From CAYYIS01 sp964470965 (GTDB taxonomy: Bacteria > JAAXHH01 > JABIQT01), in NCBI GenBank assembly GCA_964470965.1, contig CAYYIS010000056.1, forward strand, positions 1 to 32,126: 32,126 nt of DNA, in the 5' to 3' direction. Positions 17,487 through 26,493 of the stretch are shown here, one piece after another. The notes under the pieces are model-generated. The model was given only the letters and a program-made list of their open reading frames with translations. It was not told where the DNA came from and did no database searches. Position numbers and translations under genes: made by a program. Every line of letters begins with the position of its first letter. The stretch's first letter is position 1.

Positions 17487-18374
17487 TTACTCGCTGCTAA
17501 CACGGTTATTCAGTGAATCCAGAAAATCAACTACGTCTGCATGGCCCATGTGAGCGCCCCATCCTCCAGCGTCCCCGGCATGAATGGTATCTCTGATCGA
17601 GGGATCCGCACCGGCATTGATAAGGGTCCGCACCGTTTCCAGAGAACCGCTGGCCACAGCGTTGTGAAGCGGTGTGCAGTGGGCGTGAAAACCATCCGGA
17701 TTATGGCGGTTAGGATCCGCGCCGGCTCCTACAAGCGCGCCACAGGCCATCGACTCCCCATTGACTGCCGCACACGCCAGGGCCTGCTGCATTGCTTTAG
17801 TATTCGATTCTGGCATCAAGCGGTGTAAATGTTCCATCAATCCCATGCCTGCAGCGATCGTCAGACTGATCCGAGCACCATGATCAAGCAGCAGCTGAAC
17901 GGCATCGCGTTCTCCGTGTGCAAGGGCGGCATCGGCGCAATTCGGATCGGCCCCGTTGCGCACCAGTGCGCTGACCAGATCACCCCTCATACCTGTCTCG
18001 CGCGGTACATTACCTGAAGTTACCAGGGACAGGGTGTAGTCCAGGTCGTATTGAATAGTATCTGCGCTATGGATGTATTGAGCGTCGACAATCGCCTGTA
18101 TCACCCGTGTAATGTTTTCAGGCAGGGTGTTGTTTCTGATGGGGTTCTCTGCTACGAACCAGAGGAGCTTCGGCCGTTCGAAATACTGTCCGGGCTGCGT
18201 GCCGCTGACAAAGAATGTTTCGGAAAACGACGCGGTATCCGCGAGTACGTTGGGATGTTCACACAGGAAGGCTGTCAAACCGGCTGTGTCACCGGAATCG
18301 ATCAATGAAACCGCCTTTTGAAACAGGGGATCGGTAATGTACCTGTGAATCGGTGGGATTTCAGATTCGGACAT
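17487..18374 (-). CDS. Ankyrin-repeat protein, 295 residues
   Basis: Clear ankyrin units occupy the C-terminal 160 residues: DLVSALVRNGADPNCADAAL, then GERDAVQLLLDHGARI, GESMACGALVGAGADPN and the best-kept unit CTPLHNAVASGSLETVRTLI with NAGADPS. The N-terminal 120 residues are degenerate or non-ankyrin, with SLIDSGDTAGLTAFLCEHPN as a likely cap helix. There is no signal peptide, membrane segment or enzymatic domain, so it is probably a cytoplasmic protein-binding scaffold. The ribosome site before ATG 18374 is weak. It is divergent from the first Rieske gene across a 511-bp gap. It lacks the C-terminal cap shared by the three large ankyrin proteins further along, so it is a more distant relative. 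Confidence 0.8.
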   Translation of the reverse strand: MSESEIPPIHRYITDPLFQKAVSLIDSGDTAGLTAFLCEHPNVLADTASFSETFFVSGTQPGQYFERPKLLWFVAENPIRNNTLPENITRVIQAIVDAQYIHSADTIQYDLDYTLSLVTSGNVPRETGMRGDLVSALVRNGADPNCADAALAHGERDAVQLLLDHGARISLTIAAGMGLMEHLHRLMPESNTKAMQQALACAAVNGESMACGALVGAGADPNRHNPDGFHAHCTPLHNAVASGSLETVRTLINAGADPSIRDTIHAGDAGGWGAHMGHADVVDFLDSLNNRVSSE

Positions 18375-18885
18375 AAGCGGCTCTAATCACATCAAGTAAC
18401 CATCGGGGCTGATGAGTTACAGGGACTTTACGGTGTGTTCGTTAAGTATGATGCCTGGACAGGGGATGGGGTTCGATTGGTGATTTGTCCAAGGCCGGCA
18501 CGGCCCAGATGTGCCCAAAGCGATAGTGTACACGTACGCATGGCAACCAGTCTGTTATTTTCACATATATAACCATTACGATGTCACCTGGCAAGTCGGA
18601 ATTGACGTTACTGAGGCATTTCGATTATGCTTGGCGGGCGTTCGGGGAAGAATTTACGGTATGAATAGGCAGGCCCATAGACTGGAGTGCATCGAATGGC
18701 GGCTTGATCCAGTCATAGAATACTGGTCTCCAATGTAGTTTTTGGGTTCCTGATCGGTTTAAACCAACAGTTTTAATACTATTGATATGAAGGGTTTATA
18801 CACGTATAATATCAAAGAAGTTTGTATATGACTGTATCATGCCCTGAGCCTAACAGATACGTTCCCGTAAAGGAGAGAGATTCCT
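18375..18885. other. Divergent control region of the ankyrin and Rieske genes
   Basis: It contains a strong promoter for the plus-strand Rieske gene (listed separately). A plus-strand open frame at 18511-18738 (75 codons, GTG start, Trp/Tyr-rich, ending PVIEYWSPM) reads somewhat like protein. It has no ribosome site and no family I know, so it may be a gene fragment. Otherwise nothing is seen. Confidence 0.4.
18782..18810 (+). promoter_or_regulatory. Near-consensus sigma-70 promoter of the Rieske/ankyrin unit
   Basis: TTGATA (18782-18787), a 17-bp spacer and a perfect TATAAT (18805-18810) lie 75 bp before the Rieske ATG. The ribosome site AGGAG is at 18871-18875. This is the best promoter match in the window. 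Confidence 0.7.
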
Positions 18886-20643
18886 ATGTCTTCGCAGAAC
18901 GGTCAATGGATTCATGCCGGTTCACTTGACGATATACCTGACGGTGAGGCCAGGCCGGTCTCAGTTGGGCAAGGGCGGACCATCGCGGTGTTCCATGTAG
19001 ATGGGCGGCTCTACGCCACCGACAACCAGTGCCCGCACATAGGCTATCCACTCACCCGTGGGATGGTGCGACACGGGGTGCTGACATGTGACTGGCACGG
19101 CAGGAGCTTCGATCTGGCGGGTGGTGGTTGCTTTAACTACAAGTGTGACGACCTGCAGACTTTCCCGGTGGAAAACCGGGAAGGTGAAGTTTTCGTGCAG
19201 GTGGAGGGGTTCGTTTACCGCCACAAGTCTGAGCACATGCGCCTTCTGTGGGAGGGGTTGCTCAGTACGGACGGATGGACTATCTCTAAAGCGATCGCAC
19301 TGATGCTGAACGGAGGTGTGGCCGAAGATGAGATCGTTGAGCAGATCGTGCGACACCTGGGCCGTCATGTGGCCGGACGCGGCGGTGGCGACATCAATGA
19401 ACAGGGAGGTTTCGCGCTGTCCAGGCTTATCTCCGGTCTCAAGGTTGGACGCCGCTACGCCGGTGAAGATCGACTTATGGCGCTGACTATTACCGGCCGG
19501 GCAGCCGCCGGGGGCGCCGCAGAGCGTCTGGAAGTGATCGAGCTGCCGCCTCCGGTGTCCTGGGAGCAGTTGGGCACGTGGATGAGCATGTTTTCAAGGA
19601 ACAGCCAGGGCAACCGCATCGAGAGATGCCTGTTCACAGCGAAGAATCAAGGGTTCGAAGGCAATATCATCCCGTTGCTGTACGAATGCGCCACAGAGCC
19701 CTATTTCCTGGGGTTTGCAGACAGCCTGACTTATCTGAGCGACCTGTCTGAAGTGGTCGATACGTTCGGCTGGGACCAGGCGGGAGAACTGGCGTTCATC
19801 ATGGGTGCAAGGATGATCGGCAACGGTCGCGGTGAACCGGAACGGTTCAAGCGGGACGCAGTTCGTATTATGAACGGACTGCTGCCCGATATCAGGGCGC
19901 TGGAGCTGGCCTCAAACAGTTTAGTGGACTACGACGAAGACAAGTTGGCGCAGGACCTCTTGAGCGTCGACATCGAACGGTCCTTCAATGGTGTTGCGAA
20001 CGCCCTCAAAGCGGGGGTGAAGGTTGAGCGGCTGATTACCACCTTCGTGCTCCTGGTGGCTGATCGTATGTCCCGCAAGCCGACCACGGTGGACGAGAAC
20101 TGGTTCTCCATGTCCACAGAGTTCGACCTGGCTTCTTCCCTGCGTCTGGCGCTAAAACACGGCGGATATCAGGTGGCTGCCAAAGCACTGTTCCACATGG
20201 CCTGGCAGCTATTCGAAGGGCGGTTTATCAACATACCGGAACGCCCATTGAACCAATCGCCGGAAGGCGGTCCGCCCTCGGATTTGAATACCATACGAAC
20301 ATCAATAAATTCACTTAAAATTCAGGATATCGGATTGCAGGTAACCGGCTATCTGGCCGCGGGAAACTCCGGTGATGACCTTCTCAGAGAGATAGGCCAT
20401 GAGATTCTTTGGGACGATACCAACACCCGGCTGATCTCAACACTGCGCGCAGTTTTCTCAGAGTGGGAGAATGTGAACAGCGGAGATCCCGCACTCGGCG
20501 CGGGCCACCCGGCCGCCGGGCAGATCCTGGCGGGCTTGGCTCGGTATGCCACAGACATACGCCTGAACAAGAACAGTCAGTCCTCGATTAACACTGCTAT
20601 GCGCTTTTCCGAGGGGCGCACTACCGTGGAAGTTTTTGATTAA
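18886..20643 (+). CDS. Rieske [2Fe-2S] domain fused to a large unknown helical domain (copy 1)
   Basis: Residues 1-108 form a Rieske ferredoxin-type domain. Cys49-Pro-His51 and Cys68-Asp-Trp-His71 are the cluster ligands (NQCPHIGYPL and LTCDWHGRSFDL), followed by the closing strand FPVENREGEVFVQVEG. There is no signal peptide, so it is cytoplasmic, like NirD or oxygenase-associated Rieske ferredoxins. One oddity is Arg72-to-Ser context (CDWHGRS) where CDWHGWS is usual. Residues 115-585 are almost wholly helical and match no domain I can name; recurrent points are RHLGRHVAG, PLLYECATEPYFLG, FGWDQAGELAF, LVADRMSRKP and FHMAWQLFEGR. The lack of an obvious catalytic Fe site rules against an ordinary ring-hydroxylating oxygenase alpha subunit. 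The ribosome site AGGAG is 10 nt from the ATG. A full-length paralogue follows 256 bp downstream. Confidence 0.85.
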   Translation: MSSQNGQWIHAGSLDDIPDGEARPVSVGQGRTIAVFHVDGRLYATDNQCPHIGYPLTRGMVRHGVLTCDWHGRSFDLAGGGCFNYKCDDLQTFPVENREGEVFVQVEGFVYRHKSEHMRLLWEGLLSTDGWTISKAIALMLNGGVAEDEIVEQIVRHLGRHVAGRGGGDINEQGGFALSRLISGLKVGRRYAGEDRLMALTITGRAAAGGAAERLEVIELPPPVSWEQLGTWMSMFSRNSQGNRIERCLFTAKNQGFEGNIIPLLYECATEPYFLGFADSLTYLSDLSEVVDTFGWDQAGELAFIMGARMIGNGRGEPERFKRDAVRIMNGLLPDIRALELASNSLVDYDEDKLAQDLLSVDIERSFNGVANALKAGVKVERLITTFVLLVADRMSRKPTTVDENWFSMSTEFDLASSLRLALKHGGYQVAAKALFHMAWQLFEGRFINIPERPLNQSPEGGPPSDLNTIRTSINSLKIQDIGLQVTGYLAAGNSGDDLLREIGHEILWDDTNTRLISTLRAVFSEWENVNSGDPALGAGHPAAGQILAGLARYATDIRLNKNSQSSINTAMRFSEGRTTVEVFD

Positions 20644-20652
20644 CGTCTGTCC

Positions 20653-20692
20653 TCTTATTCAAATAAGAAGGGCTGGTCCCGGAATGCCGGGA
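20653..20692. promoter_or_regulatory. Two adjacent hairpins between the Rieske paralogues
   Basis: CTTATT-CA-AATAAG (20653-20668 region) forms a 6-bp stem, extendable past a one-base bulge. TCCCGG-AATG-CCGGGA (20677-20692) forms a perfect 6-bp stem with a 4-nt loop. No T-tract follows either. They may act as a partial terminator or an mRNA-processing/stability element separating copy 1 from copy 2. Confidence 0.4.
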
Positions 20693-20899
20693 GCATCGCC
20701 AGGCGGGAACGACCAGATGGTGAATGTCCTTCTCGTCTTGCCTTTGACAAAAACCAAGTTGTTTTTAGGCTGTGATGTCCCCCGTATATGAACAGCCACA
20801 ACAGAAATTAAGCGATGGACATGCAATTGAATGGTGACGATCTACTAAAACAGTGAGGCAACAGACTACCAGGCTAAAACCTGGTGAAGGAGTCCACCG

Positions 20900-22651
20900 A
20901 TGAGTAAAGATACCAACGGGTTTGTGCGTGTAGCGTCCGTACGAGACCTGACCGAAGGCAAACCCCGTGCCGTGAAAGTAGCCGGTCGCAGCATCGCTCT
21001 TTACGAACATAATGGCAAACATTACGCCACGGACAACCAGTGTCCGCACATGGGCTATCCTCTCACACGTGGCCGCGTTAGAAATGGTGTGTTGACTTGT
21101 GACTGGCATGGCTGGAGCTATGATATGGGCGGAGGCGGATGTTTTACTGGCGGTTGCGACGATCTGGATACTTTTCCGGTGGAAGTAAGGGACGGTGAGG
21201 TCTACGTCAGTGTGGCGGGCGGCGGTTCCAAGCGGAGTGACGCTCATTTTCTGCTGTTAAAAGAGGGTTTGTTTTCCACGGACCCCTGGACCCTCAGCAA
21301 GGCCATCGCCATCATGCTCGCCCAGGGTGTTTCGGAAGACGAGACGCTGCGGTTGATTCTGCATCACGCCGGCCGGCATATCGCCACAGACCGGGATGCT
21401 AATGGTGGTGGCGACGAGATATCATATTTCATAAACGGAATCAAGGTAGCCCGTCGGTTTGAGGGGGACGACCGTCTGATACCATTAATGTTCGCGGCTC
21501 ACGGCCCGTCCGGCCGAGCCGGTGACCGCCCCACCGTACAGGTACTGCCCGGCGATCAGACCTGGGAAAGGCTGGCACAGTGGATCCGCGTGTTCTCGGC
21601 CGACAAGAAGTGGGAAGGCATCGAAAAATGTCTGATTACCGCCCGCCGTTTGGGCGGGGCTGATGAGAGGATCTTTCCGCTGCTCTATGAATGTGCGGTA
21701 GCGCCCCATTTCCTAGGAAACAATCGGGTAATCCTGTTCATAGGCTATCTGGCAGAGATCCTCGAGGAATTCGGGTGGGACAAGTCGGAAGAGCTGATCT
21801 GTAACCTGGCCGCCAAGATCCTGGGCCAGGAACGTGGCCTGCCGGACGACATCCTCAGGGCCGCCGTCTTGCGGTATGAGCAGATGGATGATATCGTAGC
21901 GGAATTGGTCGCTAACCCGTCCCGGAAGGGCGCGCCCCCATACGACGAGGACGCGTTTGTGATCGGACTGGTGAGCGGCGACATGCAGCAGACGTTCGAC
22001 GCGGTGTCCAACGCCCTGGAGTCAGACGCGGGTATCGACCGCCTGGTGACCACCATGGTTGTCCTTGCCGGTGACCGCATGGCCCGTACTCCGGTTAACA
22101 TGAACCCGGGATGGGGCGGTCTGAGTCATGAGATGCGGATGGCCTCGTCGGTACGTACCGCGCTGAAGTACGGTGGCACCGCCGTAGCGGCCCGGGCGCT
22201 TTACCAGACCGCCTGGCAGTTCTACGGCAACCGCTGGCTGAATGTCAGCCCCCGTGATCTCAGGGAACCGCTGGGTAGCGTCAGAGCCAGCGCAATGGAG
22301 GAAGATTCTGCTATAAAATCTCTCATGGAGAGTATCGAGACCATTCAGATCAGGGAGATAGGGCGCCGGACTAGGGACCATCTCAATTCCGGCTTCTCCG
22401 GGGTTCGACTGCTCACCGAGATGGCCCAGACAATACTCAAGGACGACAACGGCCGCAACATACTGGGCACCATGCGCACTATCTTCGACGAGTGGGAACT
22501 GTGCGCCGATCACCCGGCACGCAATCAGATGCTGGTGGGGTTGGCGCGCTGGGCGACAGACTCCCGCCGTAGCACGGGTAACCAGTCGGCCACGCAAACG
22601 GCACAGAGGTTCGCGAAGGGACAGACTGCAGTCGAGTTGTATGAAGAGTAG
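20900..22651 (+). CDS. Rieske [2Fe-2S] domain fused to a large unknown helical domain (copy 2)
   Basis: This is a full-length paralogue of the preceding gene. The Rieske ligands are Cys48, His50, Cys67 and His70 (NQCPHMGYPL; LTCDWHGWSYDM), with the usual Trp after the second His. The C-terminal 470 residues keep the landmarks of copy 1 at the same spacing: HHAGRHIAT, GDDRLIPLMFAAHG, PLLYECAVAPHFLG, EFGWDKSEEL, LAGDRMARTP and YQTAWQFYGNRWLN. The shared spacing and absence of indels over the motifs imply that the helical domain is under selection. Its function is unknown; electron delivery from the Rieske centre to a site in the helical domain is an inference. A good ribosome site (AGGAG at 20888-20892) lies 7 nt from the ATG. 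A large ankyrin gene starts 68 bp downstream on the same strand, suggesting co-transcription. Confidence 0.85.
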   Translation: MSKDTNGFVRVASVRDLTEGKPRAVKVAGRSIALYEHNGKHYATDNQCPHMGYPLTRGRVRNGVLTCDWHGWSYDMGGGGCFTGGCDDLDTFPVEVRDGEVYVSVAGGGSKRSDAHFLLLKEGLFSTDPWTLSKAIAIMLAQGVSEDETLRLILHHAGRHIATDRDANGGGDEISYFINGIKVARRFEGDDRLIPLMFAAHGPSGRAGDRPTVQVLPGDQTWERLAQWIRVFSADKKWEGIEKCLITARRLGGADERIFPLLYECAVAPHFLGNNRVILFIGYLAEILEEFGWDKSEELICNLAAKILGQERGLPDDILRAAVLRYEQMDDIVAELVANPSRKGAPPYDEDAFVIGLVSGDMQQTFDAVSNALESDAGIDRLVTTMVVLAGDRMARTPVNMNPGWGGLSHEMRMASSVRTALKYGGTAVAARALYQTAWQFYGNRWLNVSPRDLREPLGSVRASAMEEDSAIKSLMESIETIQIREIGRRTRDHLNSGFSGVRLLTEMAQTILKDDNGRNILGTMRTIFDEWELCADHPARNQMLVGLARWATDSRRSTGNQSATQTAQRFAKGQTAVELYEE

Positions 22652-22719
22652 TTTGTTCAATACCTAGTGCTTTTAAATCCTAGATAGTGAAGCTCACCCA
22701 TCCAGAAAGGATTCCCAAC

Positions 22720-24399
22720 GTGTACCGCCGCGACTTCGTCGACGATGGCTTCCCTATACAGGCAGGTGCAGTCCGGAGACCCGACAATGCCTACGGTGAT
22801 GGTGTGGAATGGCATACGGGATTTCCCGTAAAGATCATTTGGGCACTGATAGCGGCTGCGGCCAGCGGAGACGGAACCGCAATACGTAGGCTCGGTGCCG
22901 AACATCCGGAATTGATCCCGTTCCATCATGGGGATGCCATGCCTTTTGCGGTCCGGGATGGCCATGTGGACGCACTGCAGGCAATGATCGACCTCGATGC
23001 TTTTAAAATCGGGAATGTAGAGATGAGAAACATAGGTGCACTGGTTGACGCAGCCGCAATTCGAGGGCATAAAACGGTCGCCGCCATGCTGGACGCGAAT
23101 AGACGTGAGCAATTCCACTACCGCCCCGAAGCAAATGCGGTTGCCGATGCCGTCAGGTCACGCGATCTGTCAGGAGTCACACGATTGTTAACTGCAGACA
23201 CCGACCTGGCTCTTGCGACGGACGACTCGGGCAACACGCCCATGCATTGGGCGGCTCTCACGGGCCAGATTAAACTAATTGACATACTGCTGGATCTGGG
23301 TGCGGATATAAATGTATTCCGATGTGACGGCGCCCGTCCAGTCGATTTAACGCGGGGAGACTACCACTACAGGCTGAAACGGGATGGATCGCGGGAAGCC
23401 CCTATCAGTATAGATATGGTCACGGGCTATCTTATCGCCCGCGGTGCCGAATACGACATCGTAGTGGCTGCTGACTGTGGAGATCTCGGGAGGGTAAAAG
23501 AACTGCTCTTCCATAACCGCTCTCTGGCCAAATACCTCCCGCCATACCACAACTGGTACACGGGTAGCCCTTTAAAGTGCGCAGCATCCAAGGGTTTTGT
23601 AGACATTGTGAAGGTGTTGCTCGAACATGGTGCGGACCCTAATATGCCGGAAAGACCGGTAGCTCCTCATGGAATAGCCATGTACGACGCGGCCGCACAT
23701 GGGCACGTCGATGTTGTCCGGCTCCTTTTTGCCTATGGTGCCCGTGCAACCGGTTCCGTTGATTCCTGCGGTAGTTTCCTCGATGCCGCGCGGGCAAACG
23801 GCAACGAAGACGTCATATCGCTTCTGTTAGAGCATGGTGGTGCGGCGGACGATCCCGATCCGCTTTCAAGCGCAGCCCATGGTGGCGACGCAGACGGGGT
23901 GCGGAACCTGATCGGAGCACAACCGAACTTGGTGGACCATCCCTATCTCGACTATCTTGTACGATGTGCCTCCGAGCGCGCTGACCGTGCCGTTATCCAG
24001 GCATTTCTGGACGCAGTGCCGAATCTCTTTGAACGTATTACCGTGACCCGTGGCGACCCGGCCACCGTACGATGGCTCTTAAGCAGAGGCATGCAATCGA
24101 ATTTGCCGAACTGGTTAGGCTGGACGCCTATGCATGAACTGGCGCACCGTAACGATATGACGTTGGTCCCCCTGTTCCTGGAATTCGGGGCAGCCCTGGA
24201 TGCCATAGATGCGGTTGAAAAATCGACGCCTTTAGGGATTGCGTGCCGCGATGGCCATCACGAAATGGTGGACTGGCTTTTGAAAAAAGGTGCTGATCCA
24301 AATGGTGGGGGGGCCACCTGGGCCAGGCCTATGGCCTGGGCGAAACGTTCTGGCAGGGACCAGATAAGAGAGCTGCTGAAATTGAACGGCGGGTCTTGA
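22720..24399 (+). CDS. Large ankyrin-repeat protein A
   Basis: Nearly the whole protein is ankyrin repeats, for example DDSGNTPMHWAALTGQIKLI, KGFVDIVKVLLEHGADPN, GHVDVVRLLFAYGARA and DGHHEMVDWLLKKGADPN. It ends in a distinctive cap, ATWARPMAWAKRSGRDQI then RELLKLNGG. Between the units are non-consensus inserts (FRCDGARPVDLTRGDYHYR; TGYLIARGAEYDIV) that recur at the same place in the neighbouring minus-strand genes. There is no signal peptide or enzymatic domain. The start is taken as GTG 22720, which has AAGGA 8 nt upstream and gives an N-terminus (YRRDF...RRPD) matching its paralogue; GTG 22687 is the upstream alternative. It lies 68 bp after the second Rieske gene and is probably its partner. 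Confidence 0.88.
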   Translation: MYRRDFVDDGFPIQAGAVRRPDNAYGDGVEWHTGFPVKIIWALIAAAASGDGTAIRRLGAEHPELIPFHHGDAMPFAVRDGHVDALQAMIDLDAFKIGNVEMRNIGALVDAAAIRGHKTVAAMLDANRREQFHYRPEANAVADAVRSRDLSGVTRLLTADTDLALATDDSGNTPMHWAALTGQIKLIDILLDLGADINVFRCDGARPVDLTRGDYHYRLKRDGSREAPISIDMVTGYLIARGAEYDIVVAADCGDLGRVKELLFHNRSLAKYLPPYHNWYTGSPLKCAASKGFVDIVKVLLEHGADPNMPERPVAPHGIAMYDAAAHGHVDVVRLLFAYGARATGSVDSCGSFLDAARANGNEDVISLLLEHGGAADDPDPLSSAAHGGDADGVRNLIGAQPNLVDHPYLDYLVRCASERADRAVIQAFLDAVPNLFERITVTRGDPATVRWLLSRGMQSNLPNWLGWTPMHELAHRNDMTLVPLFLEFGAALDAIDAVEKSTPLGIACRDGHHEMVDWLLKKGADPNGGGATWARPMAWAKRSGRDQIRELLKLNGGS

Positions 24400-24682
24400 C
24401 GTTTTCTAATGACGGTTAATCGAAACCTGAAGTGTGACTGTCCGCGCTCTGCTGCTGGTGTTTTCCAGAATCCGTACCCGGGCACTATTGGTTCGCATAA
24501 GAGGGGTTAAGATGCGTGCCGCTACCTGTCTGCCATGCCGTAACAGTTTGTGCCCTAATGGAATATTATTACCGCTTAAACCTACATTTTATCGGATTCC
24601 GTAAAAATAGGTTCTCCTGCTCCAGCCCGGTACCGGGCCACTACCTGCCGTATCACGGCGCTGGTCATGGCACAAGCCCAGT
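24400..24682. other. Short convergent intergenic region
   Basis: It separates two convergent, homologous ankyrin genes. A palindrome CCCGGTACCGGG near 24632 could form a hairpin; on the minus strand it is followed about 20 nt later by a TTTTT run, too far for a standard terminator. Nothing else is seen. Confidence 0.35.
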
Positions 24683-26359
24683 TTAAGTTGACACGGTCCC
24701 GCCGTGATTGCGCAGTAGTTCGGCCATCGCCACGTGGTCGCGCCGCTGGGCCCAGGCCAGGGGGCGCGACCAGACCGCCCCGGACAGATTGGGATCCGCC
24801 CCGGCCTCCAGCAGGATGACCGCCACTGCGATGTGACCCGCGCGGGCGGCATGGCCGAGCGGGGTGGAGTACTCGATCCCGTCAATCCGATCGGTCCGGC
24901 CGCCGTGTTCCAATAGGAGTTTCAGGCAGTCCGTTTGTTCTTCTCCTGCCGCACGATGTACCGGGGTAACGCCTTTCCAGTCAGACCAGTTTGGATCCAT
25001 CCCCTGCTCCAGCATCCAACGGAACGTGTCCACATCGCCATGATGTACCGCGCTCTGCTGCCAGAGGTCCGGATTGGCGTCCATCATAGCCTGAATAACC
25101 GTCCGATGTCCGGCTGCCGCCGCATCCCCCAGGGCCCCGCCGCGACCTGTCAGTTCAGGGTTCGTTTGCAGACACCTTCGTACCGTCTGGACATCGCCAC
25201 GTTCGCAGGCACGATCATATTCAACCTTCGTGTTGTCCCGGCCGCCATACGCTTTGAGCATTTTGCGCAACGCACCTTTAGCGCCACCCATAATATTGCC
25301 GCTGGATTCTATCTCCGCATTGGGATCTGCCCCGTATTCGAGCAGAAGTTTCACGATGGATTCATGGTTATTACCGACGGCATGATAGAGTGAACTGCCG
25401 TTCGGGGCCACGATACCTTCAGCCATATTAGGATCGGAGCCGCTCTCCAATAGCAGTTTGGCGATGGCCTCATGACCTTGTCCAGACGCAGCGGACAACG
25501 CCGAACCCTGATTGTAATGAGTATACTCGGGCGGAATGGTCGCCACCGACTCATCAGCGGCCAGCAACGTTCTGACACGCCCTAAATCACCGAATCGTGA
25601 GGCGGCACGCAAATCGTAGGTGGCGCCGCGGGCAATTAAGTATCCAGCGACCAGAGCCGTATTTTCGGGACCTTCCTTTCTCCCAGGGTCTTTTAGATGC
25701 CAGTAGCGGTAGTCCCCGTCTATCAGGTCAAGGGGGCGGGCACCGTCGAAGCGGCGGGCGTTCACGTCCGCCCCTAAATTTAATAGTGGATCGATAGCTC
25801 CTATCTGAGCGGTCATGGAGGCCCAGTGGATAGGCTGATTGCCCGTTTCGTCGGTGGCGGTAATCAATGCTGGGTCTTCTTTCAGGAGATTAAGCAAGTC
25901 CGGGAGATGCCGATTAAGCAGGGCATCGCCGACCTTGCGGGCTTCCGGCCGATAATTGAACTTGCGCCGGCGATCCAGTTCAAGCAGATCGTAAATTTCT
26001 CGAAAACCGCGGCTTTCCGCCATGTCAAGCGTCTGATTAATACCGTGGTAACGCGATTCCGCCAATGTGTTCGCACCAATGTGAAGCAAAGCACGAACCG
26101 CCTCTAAATGGCCTGCACGCACAGCGAAGTGCAGCGGTTGATGATATTCCAGATTGGCATTCGCCAATCCCGGCACACGCTCCGCCAGCTTACGGATCGT
26201 TTTAACATCACCCTTATCCGCGGCAGCTATCATTCCCCAGATGGCATTGGCAGGTCCACCGCCAAACGGAGCGGCGGTGTCCGTCTTGGTGGATTCAGGA
26301 CGGCGCAGCCTACCGACTTTTTCAGGAAATTCGTCGCGCCAGGTTTGTGCATCAGACAT
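24683..26359 (-). CDS. Large ankyrin-repeat protein B, paralogue of A
   Basis: Ankyrin units run throughout: EYHQPLHFAVRAGHLEAVRA, DETGNQPIHWASMTAQIGAI, GHEAIAKLLLESGSDPNMAE, NHESIVKLLLEYGADPN and AGHIAVAVILLEAGADPN. It shares with protein A the order FDGARPLDLIDGDYRYW, VAGYLIARGATYDL, FGDLGRVRTLL and the C-terminal cap VWSRPLAWAQRRDHVAMAEL. The two genes are convergent, so they form an inverted pair of paralogues. The start is ATG 26359 (MSDAQTWRDEF), with minus-strand AGGAG 7 nt upstream; the frame is open nine codons further. There is no signal peptide. A role in protein-protein binding is all that can be inferred; ankyrin effectors in host-associated bacteria are one possibility. Confidence 0.9.
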   Translation of the reverse strand: MSDAQTWRDEFPEKVGRLRRPESTKTDTAAPFGGGPANAIWGMIAAADKGDVKTIRKLAERVPGLANANLEYHQPLHFAVRAGHLEAVRALLHIGANTLAESRYHGINQTLDMAESRGFREIYDLLELDRRRKFNYRPEARKVGDALLNRHLPDLLNLLKEDPALITATDETGNQPIHWASMTAQIGAIDPLLNLGADVNARRFDGARPLDLIDGDYRYWHLKDPGRKEGPENTALVAGYLIARGATYDLRAASRFGDLGRVRTLLAADESVATIPPEYTHYNQGSALSAASGQGHEAIAKLLLESGSDPNMAEGIVAPNGSSLYHAVGNNHESIVKLLLEYGADPNAEIESSGNIMGGAKGALRKMLKAYGGRDNTKVEYDRACERGDVQTVRRCLQTNPELTGRGGALGDAAAAGHRTVIQAMMDANPDLWQQSAVHHGDVDTFRWMLEQGMDPNWSDWKGVTPVHRAAGEEQTDCLKLLLEHGGRTDRIDGIEYSTPLGHAARAGHIAVAVILLEAGADPNLSGAVWSRPLAWAQRRDHVAMAELLRNHGGTVST

Positions 26360-26493
26360 AGGGTGTCTCCTGTATGTGGTCCGCACTTGCAGCGAACATC
26401 CGCGTTGAGTGGAATTTCAGAAACCTTCGTGAAGGACCTCAATGAAGACCGTGCCGTTACGGTCCAACGTCCCGGAACGGGTGCCATCACCTT

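Noticed and set aside
20744..20772. TTGACA at 20744 considered as a promoter for the second Rieske gene
   Set aside because: No acceptable -10 box lies 16-18 bp downstream; the best is TAGGCT.
18886..22651. Rieske genes as ring-hydroxylating oxygenase alpha subunits
   Set aside because: The C-terminal region is helical and I find no 2-His-1-carboxylate mononuclear iron motif of that family.
24589..24885. 98-codon minus-strand frame overlapping the end of ankyrin B
   Set aside because: It is an out-of-frame shadow of ankyrin repeats, Arg/Pro/Trp-rich without a start signal.
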